A DNA stretch of 64,000 nucleotides, taken from an uncultured Mucispirillum sp. (GTDB lineage Bacteria; Chrysiogenota; Deferribacteres; Deferribacterales; Mucispirillaceae). Positions 45,374 through 55,024 of this stretch are shown piece after piece. Under the pieces are notes generated by a model. The model was not told the DNA's origin and did not search any database. It saw only the letters and a program-made list of their open reading frames with translations. The translations under genes and the position numbers were made by a program. The stretch's first letter is position 1. Each line of letters opens with the position of its first letter. The DNA lies in the NCBI GenBank assembly GCA_944324465.1, contig CALUWI010000002.1:1-64000 (forward strand), written 5' to 3'.

Positions 45374-46313
45374 AAAATACAGTTTAATTATGTGTCTGCT
45401 TTTAGTTACTGCTGCAGCTGCATTTTATTTTGTATTAAATATGTTTTATAATATTGCTTTATCTCCAAAAACTGATAAAGGTGCAGTGTTTGAAAGCAAT
45501 CATAATTTACCTACACAAATTTATGATATGACTGATATTATAAACGATAACAATATATTTAAAAATAAAGCTCAAATGGTTAAAATAAAATCCTTTGATA
45601 ATTTATCTATAAATGCCTATAAACTTTCTCACAAAGAACCTTATGATAAATGGGTTATTATTAGCCACGGATATATGCAGCAGCCTTATCAGCTGGGGCA
45701 TGCAGGCTTAAAATTTTTTACAAATGGCTATAATGTACTTCTTCCCCATATGCGTGGCCATGGGGACAGCGAAGGCTCATATATTGGCATGGGATTTCAT
45801 GACAGCAAAGATATTATGAAATGGATTGATTATATATTATCACTTAACAGCCGTGCAGAAATAGTTTTATATGGAGTTTCAATGGGGGCAGCAGCTACAA
45901 TGATTACAAGCGGAGAAACTCTGCCCAGTAATGTAAAATGCTTTATAGAAGACTGTGGATATACTTCTGCCTGGGATGAATTTACATATCAGCTTAAAGC
46001 AGTATATGGTCTGCCCTCATTTCCTATTATGCATGGTGTAAATGAGCTTGTAAAAATTCGTGCAGGATATGACTTAAAAGATGCATCACCTATGCAGCAG
46101 GTGCAGAAATGCACAAAACCAATGCTTTTTATTCACGGGAACAAAGATAATTTTGTTCCTTTTCAAATGGCAGAAAAATTATATACTGCAGCCACATGCC
46201 CTGAAAAAGAGTTATTTATCACTCGCAATGCAGGGCATGCAGAATCATTTAAATTATATAAAGATATCTACTGGCAGAAAGTTTTAGATTTTGCAGATAA
46301 ATATACTAAATAG
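45351..46313 (+). CDS. alpha/beta hydrolase, membrane-anchored or exported
   Basis: A protein of 320 aa with an N-terminal hydrophobic helix (about 10-30) and an alpha/beta-hydrolase domain. Oxyanion region SHGYMQQP, nucleophile elbow YGVSMGAA (Ser), acid in IHGNKDNFVP and histidine in NAGHAESF form a full triad. It resembles bacterial lysophospholipase-like and BAAT-like peptidases or esterases; the substrate is unknown. I chose the ATG at 45351; a GTG two codons earlier is possible. It overlaps thpR by 23 nt and ends 1 nt from the convergent maf gene, with no terminator between them. Confidence 0.85.
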   Translation: MKIHVKTKKYSLIMCLLLVTAAAAFYFVLNMFYNIALSPKTDKGAVFESNHNLPTQIYDMTDIINDNNIFKNKAQMVKIKSFDNLSINAYKLSHKEPYDKWVIISHGYMQQPYQLGHAGLKFFTNGYNVLLPHMRGHGDSEGSYIGMGFHDSKDIMKWIDYILSLNSRAEIVLYGVSMGAAATMITSGETLPSNVKCFIEDCGYTSAWDEFTYQLKAVYGLPSFPIMHGVNELVKIRAGYDLKDASPMQQVQKCTKPMLFIHGNKDNFVPFQMAEKLYTAATCPEKELFITRNAGHAESFKLYKDIYWQKVLDFADKYTK

Positions 46314-46314
46314 C

Positions 46315-48210
46315 CTATTTTTCATTTCTTGCTGCAAAGTCTACTTTAAATTTTTCCATAATCTCAATAGATACATCAAATTCTTCTATCAGTTTTCTTA
46401 TTAAGCTGCTTAATACAGAATAAAGTTCTTTATATTTTAAGAGAAGTAAAACATCTCTTTCTGGTCCGTCATCCTGTTTATATTTAATGCTGTTTATATC
46501 CTGAAGTATTTTTATATAGATTGACTGTACATAATGCATTAAAATTAAATAAAAATCTTTTGTAGCAAATTTACTTACAGTATCTTCTATTATTTTCATA
46601 TTTGCTTTATATGTAGTGTAATCATCACCTGCTGGTTCCACATCTGTGCGTCTAAGTATTTCTTCCACTATGGTACATTTTTCTAAACCTTCATTACATA
46701 TACCAATAGTTTTATTGCAGAATTCTTTTGCATTATACAGTTTTTTTAATGTTTCTTTTATCTGCCTTTCTTTTTCTTTACTTTTTACCTGTTTTAAATG
46801 TTTTTTAATAACAGCAGTAGTGTTAATATCTTCTTTTATATATTTATCAATTGCTTCCTGAAATGTCATAATCTGGGTGCCGTGTATTTTTGCACCACCT
46901 TCTGTCGCATTTATTGCAGTGCCTTTATATGTGGCAATATCTCTTTCATAGTGAAGCAGGAACTGTTTATATACCCGTCTTGTTTTAACTGTTGGCTGAT
47001 AGTTACCTTCTATTTCAATAAGCCCAGTTTCATTTGATTTTGCATTACCATAGTGGAAGCCTGCTGCGTGGCTGACTAAATCATTACTCAAAGATAAATC
47101 CTGCCCTATCATAATGATAGGGTCACAGCCTAAATATTCTAATATTTTAAAAGCCATATTACCAGCTGATGGTCCAATATCTAATATACCTTTTTTAATA
47201 TCAAGCCATTCAAATGTTGCAAAATTACGATAAACTATAATTTTTTCACCAGGGAAATTTGCATAAGTTTCTGGAACTACTACAGGACATGCAGCTAAAT
47301 AAGAATCTTTTACATCTTCTTCTGTTAGTCCCTCAAAAAGATATGATGTTTCAATAACACGCTCTAAACTTGTAACAAGGTGAGCAGGCGGCAGGTTATG
47401 GTGTTTTAAGATTTTCACACTTCCATCTGCTGCGCATATTACAGCCTTTTCTCTAAGCCCTTCTAATAATTTAACATTTTTATCAAGAGATGGGCCAGAT
47501 GCTACAACAATACCTGGTTTTCCTTTAAATACATCTTTTAAATCAGCAATACCTGGATAATCAATAATAGTAGGAATATTTCTTAAAGTATATTTTATAC
47601 CTAAAAGACTGTCATAAGGGTCATTACCATAAAGCAGAAGAACCTGATTTATGGCTTCTTTCACCATTTTTAAAGAATTTAAATAATATTCTTTATTTGC
47701 ACCAAAAGAAACTGGCTGCTCTATAACATTTATAGCTTTTAAAAAATACATATTAGCTGTCATATTAAAAAAATTAAACATAACAGGATAAGATAATCTT
47801 ATATCTTCGCAGCCTGCAAAATAAACATTAGGGCTGTTAATTAAATCTGTACAATTAACTTTACTGAATGTAGTCTTTAAAAGCTCAGGGTCTCTTTCAA
47901 TAATTAATAACCTTGCTCTAGGACACTGTCTTATATATTCATGAGCCTCATAAGAAAGCCCAAAACCTAAAAATACTGCCACATCAGGAACATTTAATTT
48001 TCTTGATTTTATATCCTGCTCAGCAACACGGTATGGGTCTATATTATTATAAAAATTTTTATTAAATTTTACATCAACTATAGAAGGAAGTTTATCTTTT
48101 CTTTGAGATGGTGCAATTACATACCTGCCTGTTAATTTGGTATTATCAACAATTTGAGCAAGTCGTGGGTTGCGTTTTGCAAGTGCTTCTATATTTTTCT
48201 TATAAGGCAT
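46315..48210 (-). CDS. motility-associated glycosyltransferase (Maf/DUF115 family)
   Basis: A protein of 631 aa with the central Maf/MptE-like fold: GKPGIVVASGPSLDKNV (about 230), AADGSVKIL and later MIGQDLSLSND. An alpha-helical C-terminus follows. Maf proteins attach pseudaminic or legionaminic acid to flagellin in Campylobacter, Helicobacter and Aeromonas. Its place at the end of the nonulosonate operon makes flagellin the likely acceptor, though no flagellin gene is in the window. AAGGAGA precedes the ATG. Confidence 0.9.
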   Translation of the reverse strand: MPYKKNIEALAKRNPRLAQIVDNTKLTGRYVIAPSQRKDKLPSIVDVKFNKNFYNNIDPYRVAEQDIKSRKLNVPDVAVFLGFGLSYEAHEYIRQCPRARLLIIERDPELLKTTFSKVNCTDLINSPNVYFAGCEDIRLSYPVMFNFFNMTANMYFLKAINVIEQPVSFGANKEYYLNSLKMVKEAINQVLLLYGNDPYDSLLGIKYTLRNIPTIIDYPGIADLKDVFKGKPGIVVASGPSLDKNVKLLEGLREKAVICAADGSVKILKHHNLPPAHLVTSLERVIETSYLFEGLTEEDVKDSYLAACPVVVPETYANFPGEKIIVYRNFATFEWLDIKKGILDIGPSAGNMAFKILEYLGCDPIIMIGQDLSLSNDLVSHAAGFHYGNAKSNETGLIEIEGNYQPTVKTRRVYKQFLLHYERDIATYKGTAINATEGGAKIHGTQIMTFQEAIDKYIKEDINTTAVIKKHLKQVKSKEKERQIKETLKKLYNAKEFCNKTIGICNEGLEKCTIVEEILRRTDVEPAGDDYTTYKANMKIIEDTVSKFATKDFYLILMHYVQSIYIKILQDINSIKYKQDDGPERDVLLLLKYKELYSVLSSLIRKLIEEFDVSIEIMEKFKVDFAARNEK

Positions 48211-48220
48211 ATTATTCTCC

Positions 48221-49258
48221 TTAATCTATTAATTCTTTTTTTAATGGTGTATTTGCTTTTATATCTTTTACTGCTTTTCTGCCTAATATTTCATTATAAT
48301 ATTTTGGACTTATTCCTAAATTTGGACGATATGAGCCGATATTTTCAGAAGTAAAAATATCGCCTTTTTTCATATCTTTTATAACATAAAGGCTTCGCAT
48401 AAAGTGCCTGTTTTTCTGCCCTGCTAGGCTTATTTTATAATCTATTTTTCCAAGAGCTTTTTCAACTGTTCTAATATCATCTACAAGCTGCTTAAACTCT
48501 TTTTCATCAAGAGAAAATGCAGAATCTGGTGAGTTTATTGATTTATCAAGTATAAAATGCTTTTCAATAACTTTTGCTCCAAGTGCGACAGATGTTACAG
48601 CTGTAATATTAGAAAGTGTATGGTCAGAAAGACCAGTAATACAGTTAAAATCTTCACTCATCTTTTTTATCATTAAAAGATTTGCTTCTTCTATAGGGGC
48701 AGGATAACTGCTTGTACATTTTAAAAGTATAATATCATTATTTCCTGCATTTCTGCATGCATTAACTGCATCTTCTATTTCATTAAAATCTGCCACACCT
48801 GTTGAAATAATAACAGGTTTATTTTTTTTAGCAGCATATTCTATTAAAGGCAAATCATTTATTTCAAAAGATGCTATTTTATATGCTGGTACATTTAAGT
48901 CCTCTAAAAAATCTACTGCAGTTTTATCAAAAGGGGAAGAAAAAAATATAAGTCCAAGCCTGTCAGCAGTTTCTTTTAATGTTTTATGCCACTGCCATGG
49001 TGTATATGCTTTATCATAAAGCTGATAATATGTTAAGCCGTCCCATAAAGAGCCGCCTTTAATAATAAAATTTTCATCATCAGAATTTAATGTAATAGTA
49101 TCTGCACGGTATGTCTGCAACTTTACAGCATCTGCTCCAGCACGAGCAGCTGCCTCAATAGTCTTAACAGCTAAATCAAGGCTGCCGTTATGGTTTGCTG
49201 AAAGCTCTGCAATAATAAAAGTTTTTTCTTTTCCTATTTCAAAATCTGCTATTTTCAT
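48221..49258 (-). CDS. pseI: pseudaminic acid synthase (NeuB family)
   Basis: A protein of 345 aa with an N-terminal NeuB TIM barrel (AELSANHNGSLD, DAVKLQTY, IEKHFI) and a C-terminal antifreeze/SAF domain (about 285-345). It condenses a 6-deoxy-aldohexose with phosphoenolpyruvate to make a nine-carbon acid. The PseB and PseC encoded upstream point to pseudaminic rather than sialic or legionaminic acid. It overlaps the formyltransferase by 4 nt. Confidence 0.92.
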   Translation of the reverse strand: MKIADFEIGKEKTFIIAELSANHNGSLDLAVKTIEAAARAGADAVKLQTYRADTITLNSDDENFIIKGGSLWDGLTYYQLYDKAYTPWQWHKTLKETADRLGLIFFSSPFDKTAVDFLEDLNVPAYKIASFEINDLPLIEYAAKKNKPVIISTGVADFNEIEDAVNACRNAGNNDIILLKCTSSYPAPIEEANLLMIKKMSEDFNCITGLSDHTLSNITAVTSVALGAKVIEKHFILDKSINSPDSAFSLDEKEFKQLVDDIRTVEKALGKIDYKISLAGQKNRHFMRSLYVIKDMKKGDIFTSENIGSYRPNLGISPKYYNEILGRKAVKDIKANTPLKKELID

Positions 49259-49827
49259 ATTAATGCTTTTCCTGCCAGCTCTTTTACAAAAGTATCATAG
49301 CCTGCTGATTCAAGCAGGTATATATATTTTTCCTTGTCTTTTAAATAATGTATAGAGCCTGTACCCTGCTGCTTATATGATGTAATTTTATTATTTAAAA
49401 TATCTTCTGCATTATCTGCAAAGAGCTTTACAATTTCCTGTATCAGCCTGTCATAGCTTGTTTTAAGTGTATCATTTTCTATATCATCCTGCACTTTTTT
49501 CTGCAGAATAATATCTCCAGTATCAAGTCCTTTATCTATTTTATGGATTGTAACACCTTTTGGACTGTTTTCCAAATAACTCCATAAGTTAGGGTCTGCC
49601 CCTTTATTATATGGAAGAAGTGATATATGCATATTTATAATTTTATCAGGAAATAAGTCAATAATTTCCTGCCTTATAATATGTCTATAACCAAAGCTGA
49701 TAATAAAATCATAACCTTCTGTATCATCTTTGCTTAATTTATCAGTATATATATAAGTATCATGCCCACTTGATAATAAAAAATCATTTATTAAACTGCA
49801 TTTTTCCCCTAAAAGCAGTACTTTCAT
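49255..49827 (-). CDS. sugar N-formyltransferase in the pseudaminic acid operon
   Basis: A protein of 190 aa, the catalytic half of the methionyl-tRNA-formyltransferase fold without the tRNA-binding domain. The catalytic triad is present: Asn65 and His67 in INMHISLLP, and Asp102 in GLDTGDI. It should transfer formyl from N10-formyl-tetrahydrofolate to a sugar amine. It occupies the place of the acetyltransferase PseH, suggesting that the 4-amino group of the PseC product (C7 of the final sugar) is formylated. It is coupled by 4-nt overlaps on both sides. Confidence 0.85.
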   Translation of the reverse strand: MKVLLLGEKCSLINDFLLSSGHDTYIYTDKLSKDDTEGYDFIISFGYRHIIRQEIIDLFPDKIINMHISLLPYNKGADPNLWSYLENSPKGVTIHKIDKGLDTGDIILQKKVQDDIENDTLKTSYDRLIQEIVKLFADNAEDILNNKITSYKQQGTGSIHYLKDKEKYIYLLESAGYDTFVKELAGKALI

Positions 49828-50639
49828 TTATTATCCTCTATTATTTTTTTTGCATTATACATACTGTTTAATTCTAAGAGCTTTACAGCTTCTGCAAGTT
49901 CTTCTTCTCTGTTTTTAAATACATATTTCTGATATATATTATTATTTAATGCTTTAAGCCATGGATTTTTTTCAAAAAGATTAACTATATCTTTATAATT
50001 AAAATCATCTCCAAGCATAAAATAAATTAAATTCATTAATGCATAATCTTCATAAGTATCAACAGTAATGCGGATATCTGAATAATTTTGTCCGTTTTTT
50101 TCAAGTACATCTATTTTAGTATAGCTGTCATTTTTTCTTGCATGCCATGTTACATGCTCTCTGACTTTTATATCTTTTTCTTCTCTGTCTGTTCTTTTTA
50201 AAGCATCAAAAGTAATAACTTCAGTATCAAGTCCATGTGGAAAAGTTCTTTTTTCTACATTGGATACATAGTCAACTGAAGAATTTTCATGAATATTTAT
50301 ACATTCTTTTATTACTTCATAATCTATACAAGGGCAGTCTGCAGTAATGCGGACAACTCTCTCTATACCATATTTTTCGCAGGTCTTAATATACCGCATA
50401 AGTACATCTTCAAGGCTGCCTCTGAATACCTGTGCACCATATTTTAATGCTTCCTGCTCTGTTAAATCATCTTCTATATTATCGCTTGTAGCAAGAATAA
50501 CTGTATCGCATGCTTTTTTTGCACGCATTATTACTCTGCCAAGCATAGATATACCGCTTCCTGCAGGAAGTTCCATTAATATTTTATCTTTCAGCCTTGT
50601 AGATGAACGCCTTGCCTGAATAACAATACCTGTTTTCAT
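49824..50639 (-). CDS. cytidylyltransferase of the SpsF/PseF type
   Basis: A protein of 271 aa of the SpsF-like nucleotidyltransferase family. The N-terminal QARRSSTRLKDKIL carries the pyrophosphate-binding arginines, followed by RITADCPCID with catalytic acidic residues. In this operon it should activate the nonulosonate as the CMP-sugar. The C-terminal 50 residues or so are family-specific. It overlaps the formyltransferase by 4 nt. Confidence 0.87.
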   Translation of the reverse strand: MKTGIVIQARRSSTRLKDKILMELPAGSGISMLGRVIMRAKKACDTVILATSDNIEDDLTEQEALKYGAQVFRGSLEDVLMRYIKTCEKYGIERVVRITADCPCIDYEVIKECINIHENSSVDYVSNVEKRTFPHGLDTEVITFDALKRTDREEKDIKVREHVTWHARKNDSYTKIDVLEKNGQNYSDIRITVDTYEDYALMNLIYFMLGDDFNYKDIVNLFEKNPWLKALNNNIYQKYVFKNREEELAEAVKLLELNSMYNAKKIIEDNK

Positions 50640-50641
50640 GA

Positions 50642-51778
50642 TTATGCCTTTAATACAGTATTAATTTTATCTATTACAAAATAAACTTCTTCATTAGTTA
50701 AAAGCGGATAAACAGGCAGAGAAAGCTCACGCCTGTAAAAATCATAAGCAAGGGGCGTATCTTTATAATTAAAGCCTAAATCTTCGTAATAAGGGTGCTT
50801 GTTTACAGGCATATAGTGGATTTGAGTAAATATATTATTTTCTTTTAAATAATAAAATACTTTATCTCTTAACTGATTATTTTCAAAGACTACTGAAAAT
50901 AAGTGATGAGAGTTGCTTCTGTCACTATATCTTTTCTGCATTTTTATTTTACTGCTGTCTTTAAATGCTTCATAATATATATCTGCAATCTCTAATCTTC
51001 TTTTTACAAAACTATCTAATTTTTTAAGCTGGCTTATACCTAAAGCTGCCTGAATATCTGTCATTCTATAGTTATAGCCTAAAAGCTGCATTTCATGATA
51101 TGTGGGGCTGTCTGGTATATGTTTAAAATTAACTTTTTCCATACCATGACTGCGGAATAATAAACATTTTTTATATACTTCTTCATCATTTGTAAGAACA
51201 GCACCGCCCTCTGCTGTAGTAATGTGCTTTACTGGATGAAAGCTGAAAACTGCTGCATCAGAATAGAGACAGCTTCCAGTTTTGCTGTTTTTATAATAAC
51301 TGCCTAATGCATGACATGCATCTTCTACTATTTTTATATTATGATTTTTTGCAATTTTACTGATTTCCTCCATATTACAGGTAAGACCTGCATAGTGGAT
51401 AGGGGTAATTATTTTTGTATTTTTTGTAATAAGTGGATTTATTTTATTTTCATCAATGAGAAAATCATCTGCATTTATATCTGCAAACTTAACTTTAGCA
51501 TTTAAATAAAGGGCTGCATTACTTGTGGCAGCAAAAGTATTAGGACATGTAATTATTTCATCATTTTCTTTTAATCCTAAAGCAGCATAGGCAGTATGCA
51601 GTGCAGCAGTACCAGAAGATACTGCAACAGCATATTTTGCACTGGTATATTCTTTTAAAGCATTTTCAAAAGCAGGAACATATTCACCTTGAGTGATAGC
51701 TGGCGATTTTAATGCTTTTATAACTTCATCTATATCATCTTGATTAATAGTCTGTCTGCCGTAAGTAATTTTATTCAT
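50642..51778 (-). CDS. pseC: UDP-4-amino-4,6-dideoxy-N-acetyl-altrosamine transaminase PseC
   Basis: A PLP aminotransferase of 378 aa of the DegT/DnrJ/EryC1 family. The PLP lysine lies in FHPVKHITTAEGGA. It aminates the C4-keto sugar made by PseB. I chose the ATG at 51778 (MNKITYGRQTINQDDID) because it aligns with the start of characterised PseC proteins; the upstream in-frame start overlaps pseB by 17 nt. Confidence 0.94.
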   Translation of the reverse strand: MNKITYGRQTINQDDIDEVIKALKSPAITQGEYVPAFENALKEYTSAKYAVAVSSGTAALHTAYAALGLKENDEIITCPNTFAATSNAALYLNAKVKFADINADDFLIDENKINPLITKNTKIITPIHYAGLTCNMEEISKIAKNHNIKIVEDACHALGSYYKNSKTGSCLYSDAAVFSFHPVKHITTAEGGAVLTNDEEVYKKCLLFRSHGMEKVNFKHIPDSPTYHEMQLLGYNYRMTDIQAALGISQLKKLDSFVKRRLEIADIYYEAFKDSSKIKMQKRYSDRSNSHHLFSVVFENNQLRDKVFYYLKENNIFTQIHYMPVNKHPYYEDLGFNYKDTPLAYDFYRRELSLPVYPLLTNEEVYFVIDKINTVLKA

Positions 51779-51779
51779 C

Positions 51780-52781
51780 TTACTTTGCCATATCATTAAT
51801 TTTTTCCTGCACTTCCTCTGCCATTTTGCGTAAAAATTCAGGGTTTATTTTTTCAGGGTTATTATCACTTGAATAGCAGAAACCTTCTGGCAGAACTTTG
51901 CCATTAAATCGTTTTGAAGAATTTTCCCAGTTTCTAAATTCAGGCATAATTCTATAATGGTCATCAAATTCTAATGTATGGCGGGCATCATCGCTTGGTA
52001 TCATTACTTCATGCATTTTTTCACCAGGTCTAATGCCTATATCTTCTATTTTACATTCTGGTGCAATAATTTTTGCAAATTCTTCCATAGTAGCAGATGG
52101 AATTTTTGGAACAAATATTTCGCCCCCTTCCATTTCATAAAATGCTTTTATAACAAGCTCAATAGCCTGCTCTATAGTTATCCAAAACCTTGTCATCTGT
52201 CTGTTAGTTATGGTGATAACACCTTTTTTCTTCTGCTCTAAAAATAAAGGCAGAACAGAACCGCGGCTGCCAAGTACATTACCGTACCTTACAACGCTGA
52301 ATCTTGTAACTCTGCCGCCTGCATAAGCATTACCAGCTACAAATAATTTATCACTTGCAAGTTTTGTAGCACCATATAAGTTAATAGGGTTTGCAGCTTT
52401 ATCAGTAGATAATGCAACAACTTTTTTAACACCTGCATCAATAGCTGCTTCTATTACATTTTCTGCACCTATAATATTTGTTTTAATAGCTTCAAAAGGG
52501 TTATATTCTGCTGCAACTACCTGTTTAGATGCTGCTGCATGAACTATGTAATCTACACCATAAAATGCACGGTTTAATCTGTCCCTGTCTCTAACATCGC
52601 CTATAAAGAATCGGAGATTGCCTATATTTTTATACTTTCTTTCCATTTCATACTGTTTAAATTCATCTCTGGAAAAAATAATAATTTTATTTGGCTTATA
52701 GTGTTCGGCAATATATTTTACAAACTGTTTGCCAAAAGTGCCTGTACCGCCTGTAATTAAAATATTTTTCCCATTAAACAT
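51780..52781 (-). CDS. pseB: UDP-N-acetylglucosamine 4,6-dehydratase (inverting) PseB
   Basis: A protein of 333 aa of the short-chain dehydrogenase/reductase type. It has NADP site TGGTGTFGKQF, catalytic region ALSTDKAANPINLYGATKLA and the LGSRGSVLPLF segment. It makes UDP-2-acetamido-2,6-dideoxy-arabino-hexos-4-ulose, the first step of pseudaminic acid synthesis. It starts 16 nt after rel, so it shares the rel transcript. TTGGAGAT precedes the ATG. Confidence 0.95.
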   Translation of the reverse strand: MFNGKNILITGGTGTFGKQFVKYIAEHYKPNKIIIFSRDEFKQYEMERKYKNIGNLRFFIGDVRDRDRLNRAFYGVDYIVHAAASKQVVAAEYNPFEAIKTNIIGAENVIEAAIDAGVKKVVALSTDKAANPINLYGATKLASDKLFVAGNAYAGGRVTRFSVVRYGNVLGSRGSVLPLFLEQKKKGVITITNRQMTRFWITIEQAIELVIKAFYEMEGGEIFVPKIPSATMEEFAKIIAPECKIEDIGIRPGEKMHEVMIPSDDARHTLEFDDHYRIMPEFRNWENSSKRFNGKVLPEGFCYSSDNNPEKINPEFLRKMAEEVQEKINDMAK

Positions 52782-52797
52782 ATATACATCTCCAAAA

Positions 52798-54936
52798 TTA
52801 ACTTTGTTTTACTGAAATCACATGCTTATTACTGCATATTTTTTCAGAAAGCATATCTGCCTGCTGTTTATTTGTAACCATAACAACAAATTCCATTTTT
52901 GCTGTACCATCACCGTAATTTTTTATATTCATTTCATAAATATTTAAGCCCATATCTTTTATGATAGTGGATATTTCAACAAATACACCAGGCATATCTT
53001 CAAGTATTGCTTTATATTTAACAGGCATACTTAGTTTATTAGAACTATCCCACTCTACATCAACTATTCTGTCTTTATTGTCCTCTAATTTAGCAATATT
53101 TGGACAATCTGCTTTATGTACAATTATTCCTCTGCCTGTTGAAACATATCCTTTAATAGCATCCCCTGGAAGTGGTGAGCAGCATTTTGCGGTTTTTATC
53201 ATCATATTATCTACACCGCTTATTTTAAATGGCTCTGCTTTCCTGTTTGATGCCTGTTTAACTTCTATTTCTTCTTCTTTTACATCTGGTAAAAAAAGAT
53301 GTAGCAATTTTCTTGCCGAAATTTGACCAAACCCTACATGAGTTATTAATTCTTCAAGATTATGCATTGAAAATTTATCAAGAGCTTTCTTTAAATTCTG
53401 CTCATCTGCTATCACTTCGTCAAAATCAAGACCAGAATGTTTAAACTCTTTATTTAAAAGTTCTCTGCCTGTTAAGATAGCTTTTTCTGCATCTTTTTTC
53501 CGTAAAAATGCACTAATTCTTGAATGAGCTCTGTTAGTTTTTACAATGTTAAGCCAATCTTTTCTAGGCTCTTGAGTTTGTGATGTTAATATTTCTACTT
53601 TATCACCGCTATTTAATTTTGCCTTTAATGGTGCAATTCTGCCGTTAATTTTTGCACCAACACATGTATGACCAACCTGAGAGTGAATAGCATAGGCAAA
53701 ATCAATAGGTGTTGAGCCTACAGGAAGTTCTACCACATGGCCGTGCGGAGTAAATACAAATATCTGTTCCTGGAATACATCTTCTTTAATAGCATTTACA
53801 AACTCGGTAGGTGGTTTTTCCTTATTATCATCTTCTAATGCTTTTCTTAGCCATACAAACTGTTTATCTTCTTTAGGGTTAAATATACGGCCCTCTTTAT
53901 ATGCCCAGTGAGCTGCAACCCCTTCTTCTGCTATTTTATGCATTTCTTTTGTACGGATTTGAAATTCTACCATCATGCCGCCAGGTCCCATAACAGTAGT
54001 ATGTATTGACTGGTACATATTGGCTTTTGGGTTTGCAATATAGTCTTTTATTCTATGCGGTATTGGTGTCCATAAAGAGTGGATAATACCAAGGGCGGAA
54101 TAACAGTCTGATTTTGTATTAACAATAACACGCAGAGCCAGTAAATCAAAAATATCTTCAAAGGATGTGCCTTTTTTTATCATTTTAGAGTATATGCTGT
54201 AAAAATGTTTAGGTCTTCCTGATATTTCCCCTTCAATATTTGCTTTCTGCAAAGCAAGTGAAATAATATCTTTTACTTCGCTTAAATATTCTTCCCGCTC
54301 GCCCCGTTTCATTTTTACTTTCTGGTGTATTTCATAATACATTTCTGGATTTAATACACGGAATGCTCTATCTTCTAGCTCCCATTTTATCCAGGCAATA
54401 CCAAGCCTGTCTGCAAGTGGAGCATAAATATCCATAGTTTCTCTTGCTATGCGTTTCTGCTTATCTTCCCTTAAGCTCTCAATAGTCCGCATATTATGCA
54501 GTCTATCTGCAAGTTTGATAATAATAACCCTTATATCATCGCTCATAGAGATAAGCATTTTTCTAAAGGATTCTGCCTGTTTTTCTTCTTTTGACTGGAA
54601 TGGTATTTTACTGATTTTTGAAACTGCATCTACTAAAAATGCAACTGATAAGCCAAACATTTCCTCTATTACTTCATAAGTAGTATCAGTATCTTCAATA
54701 GTGTCATGCAGAAGACCTGCAATAATACAGTCCACATCCATCTTCATTTCAGCAAGAATATAGGCAACATTTAATGGGTGGGAAAGATATGCCTCCCCAC
54801 TCTGCCTAATCTGCCCTCTGTGCTGCTGGGCTGCATAAACATAAGCAATATTTAATTTATCTATCTGGGCTTCAGGATTATTGCTTAAAACTTTATCCTG
54901 AATATCCATAAGTCTGATTGTTTTTTGAATACTCAT
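52798..54936 (-). CDS. rel: bifunctional (p)ppGpp synthetase/hydrolase (Rel/SpoT)
   Basis: A protein of 712 aa with an HD hydrolase domain (His77-Asp78 in GLLHDTIEDT), a synthetase domain (RIKDYIANPKANMYQSIHT), TGS (about 395-455), a helical region and ACT (about 635-710). Both active sites appear intact, so it can make and degrade the stringent-response alarmone. It is the only such enzyme in the window. A consensus promoter lies upstream, and the pse genes follow within 16 nt. Confidence 0.95.
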   Translation of the reverse strand: MSIQKTIRLMDIQDKVLSNNPEAQIDKLNIAYVYAAQQHRGQIRQSGEAYLSHPLNVAYILAEMKMDVDCIIAGLLHDTIEDTDTTYEVIEEMFGLSVAFLVDAVSKISKIPFQSKEEKQAESFRKMLISMSDDIRVIIIKLADRLHNMRTIESLREDKQKRIARETMDIYAPLADRLGIAWIKWELEDRAFRVLNPEMYYEIHQKVKMKRGEREEYLSEVKDIISLALQKANIEGEISGRPKHFYSIYSKMIKKGTSFEDIFDLLALRVIVNTKSDCYSALGIIHSLWTPIPHRIKDYIANPKANMYQSIHTTVMGPGGMMVEFQIRTKEMHKIAEEGVAAHWAYKEGRIFNPKEDKQFVWLRKALEDDNKEKPPTEFVNAIKEDVFQEQIFVFTPHGHVVELPVGSTPIDFAYAIHSQVGHTCVGAKINGRIAPLKAKLNSGDKVEILTSQTQEPRKDWLNIVKTNRAHSRISAFLRKKDAEKAILTGRELLNKEFKHSGLDFDEVIADEQNLKKALDKFSMHNLEELITHVGFGQISARKLLHLFLPDVKEEEIEVKQASNRKAEPFKISGVDNMMIKTAKCCSPLPGDAIKGYVSTGRGIIVHKADCPNIAKLEDNKDRIVDVEWDSSNKLSMPVKYKAILEDMPGVFVEISTIIKDMGLNIYEMNIKNYGDGTAKMEFVVMVTNKQQADMLSEKICSNKHVISVKQS

Positions 54937-54963
54937 AAGCAAATACCATACAAATTAATATGT

Positions 54964-54992
54964 ATTATAAAATGGAATGATAGAAGTATCAA
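54964..54992 (-). promoter_or_regulatory. candidate sigma-70 promoter of rel and the pse operon
   Basis: On the minus strand TTGATA (54992-54987), 17 nt, TATAAT (54969-54964), about 28 nt before the rel start codon. Confidence 0.65.
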
Positions 54993-55024
54993 GTGATTTT
55001 AAAAATTAATTTGAATTTTTACCC

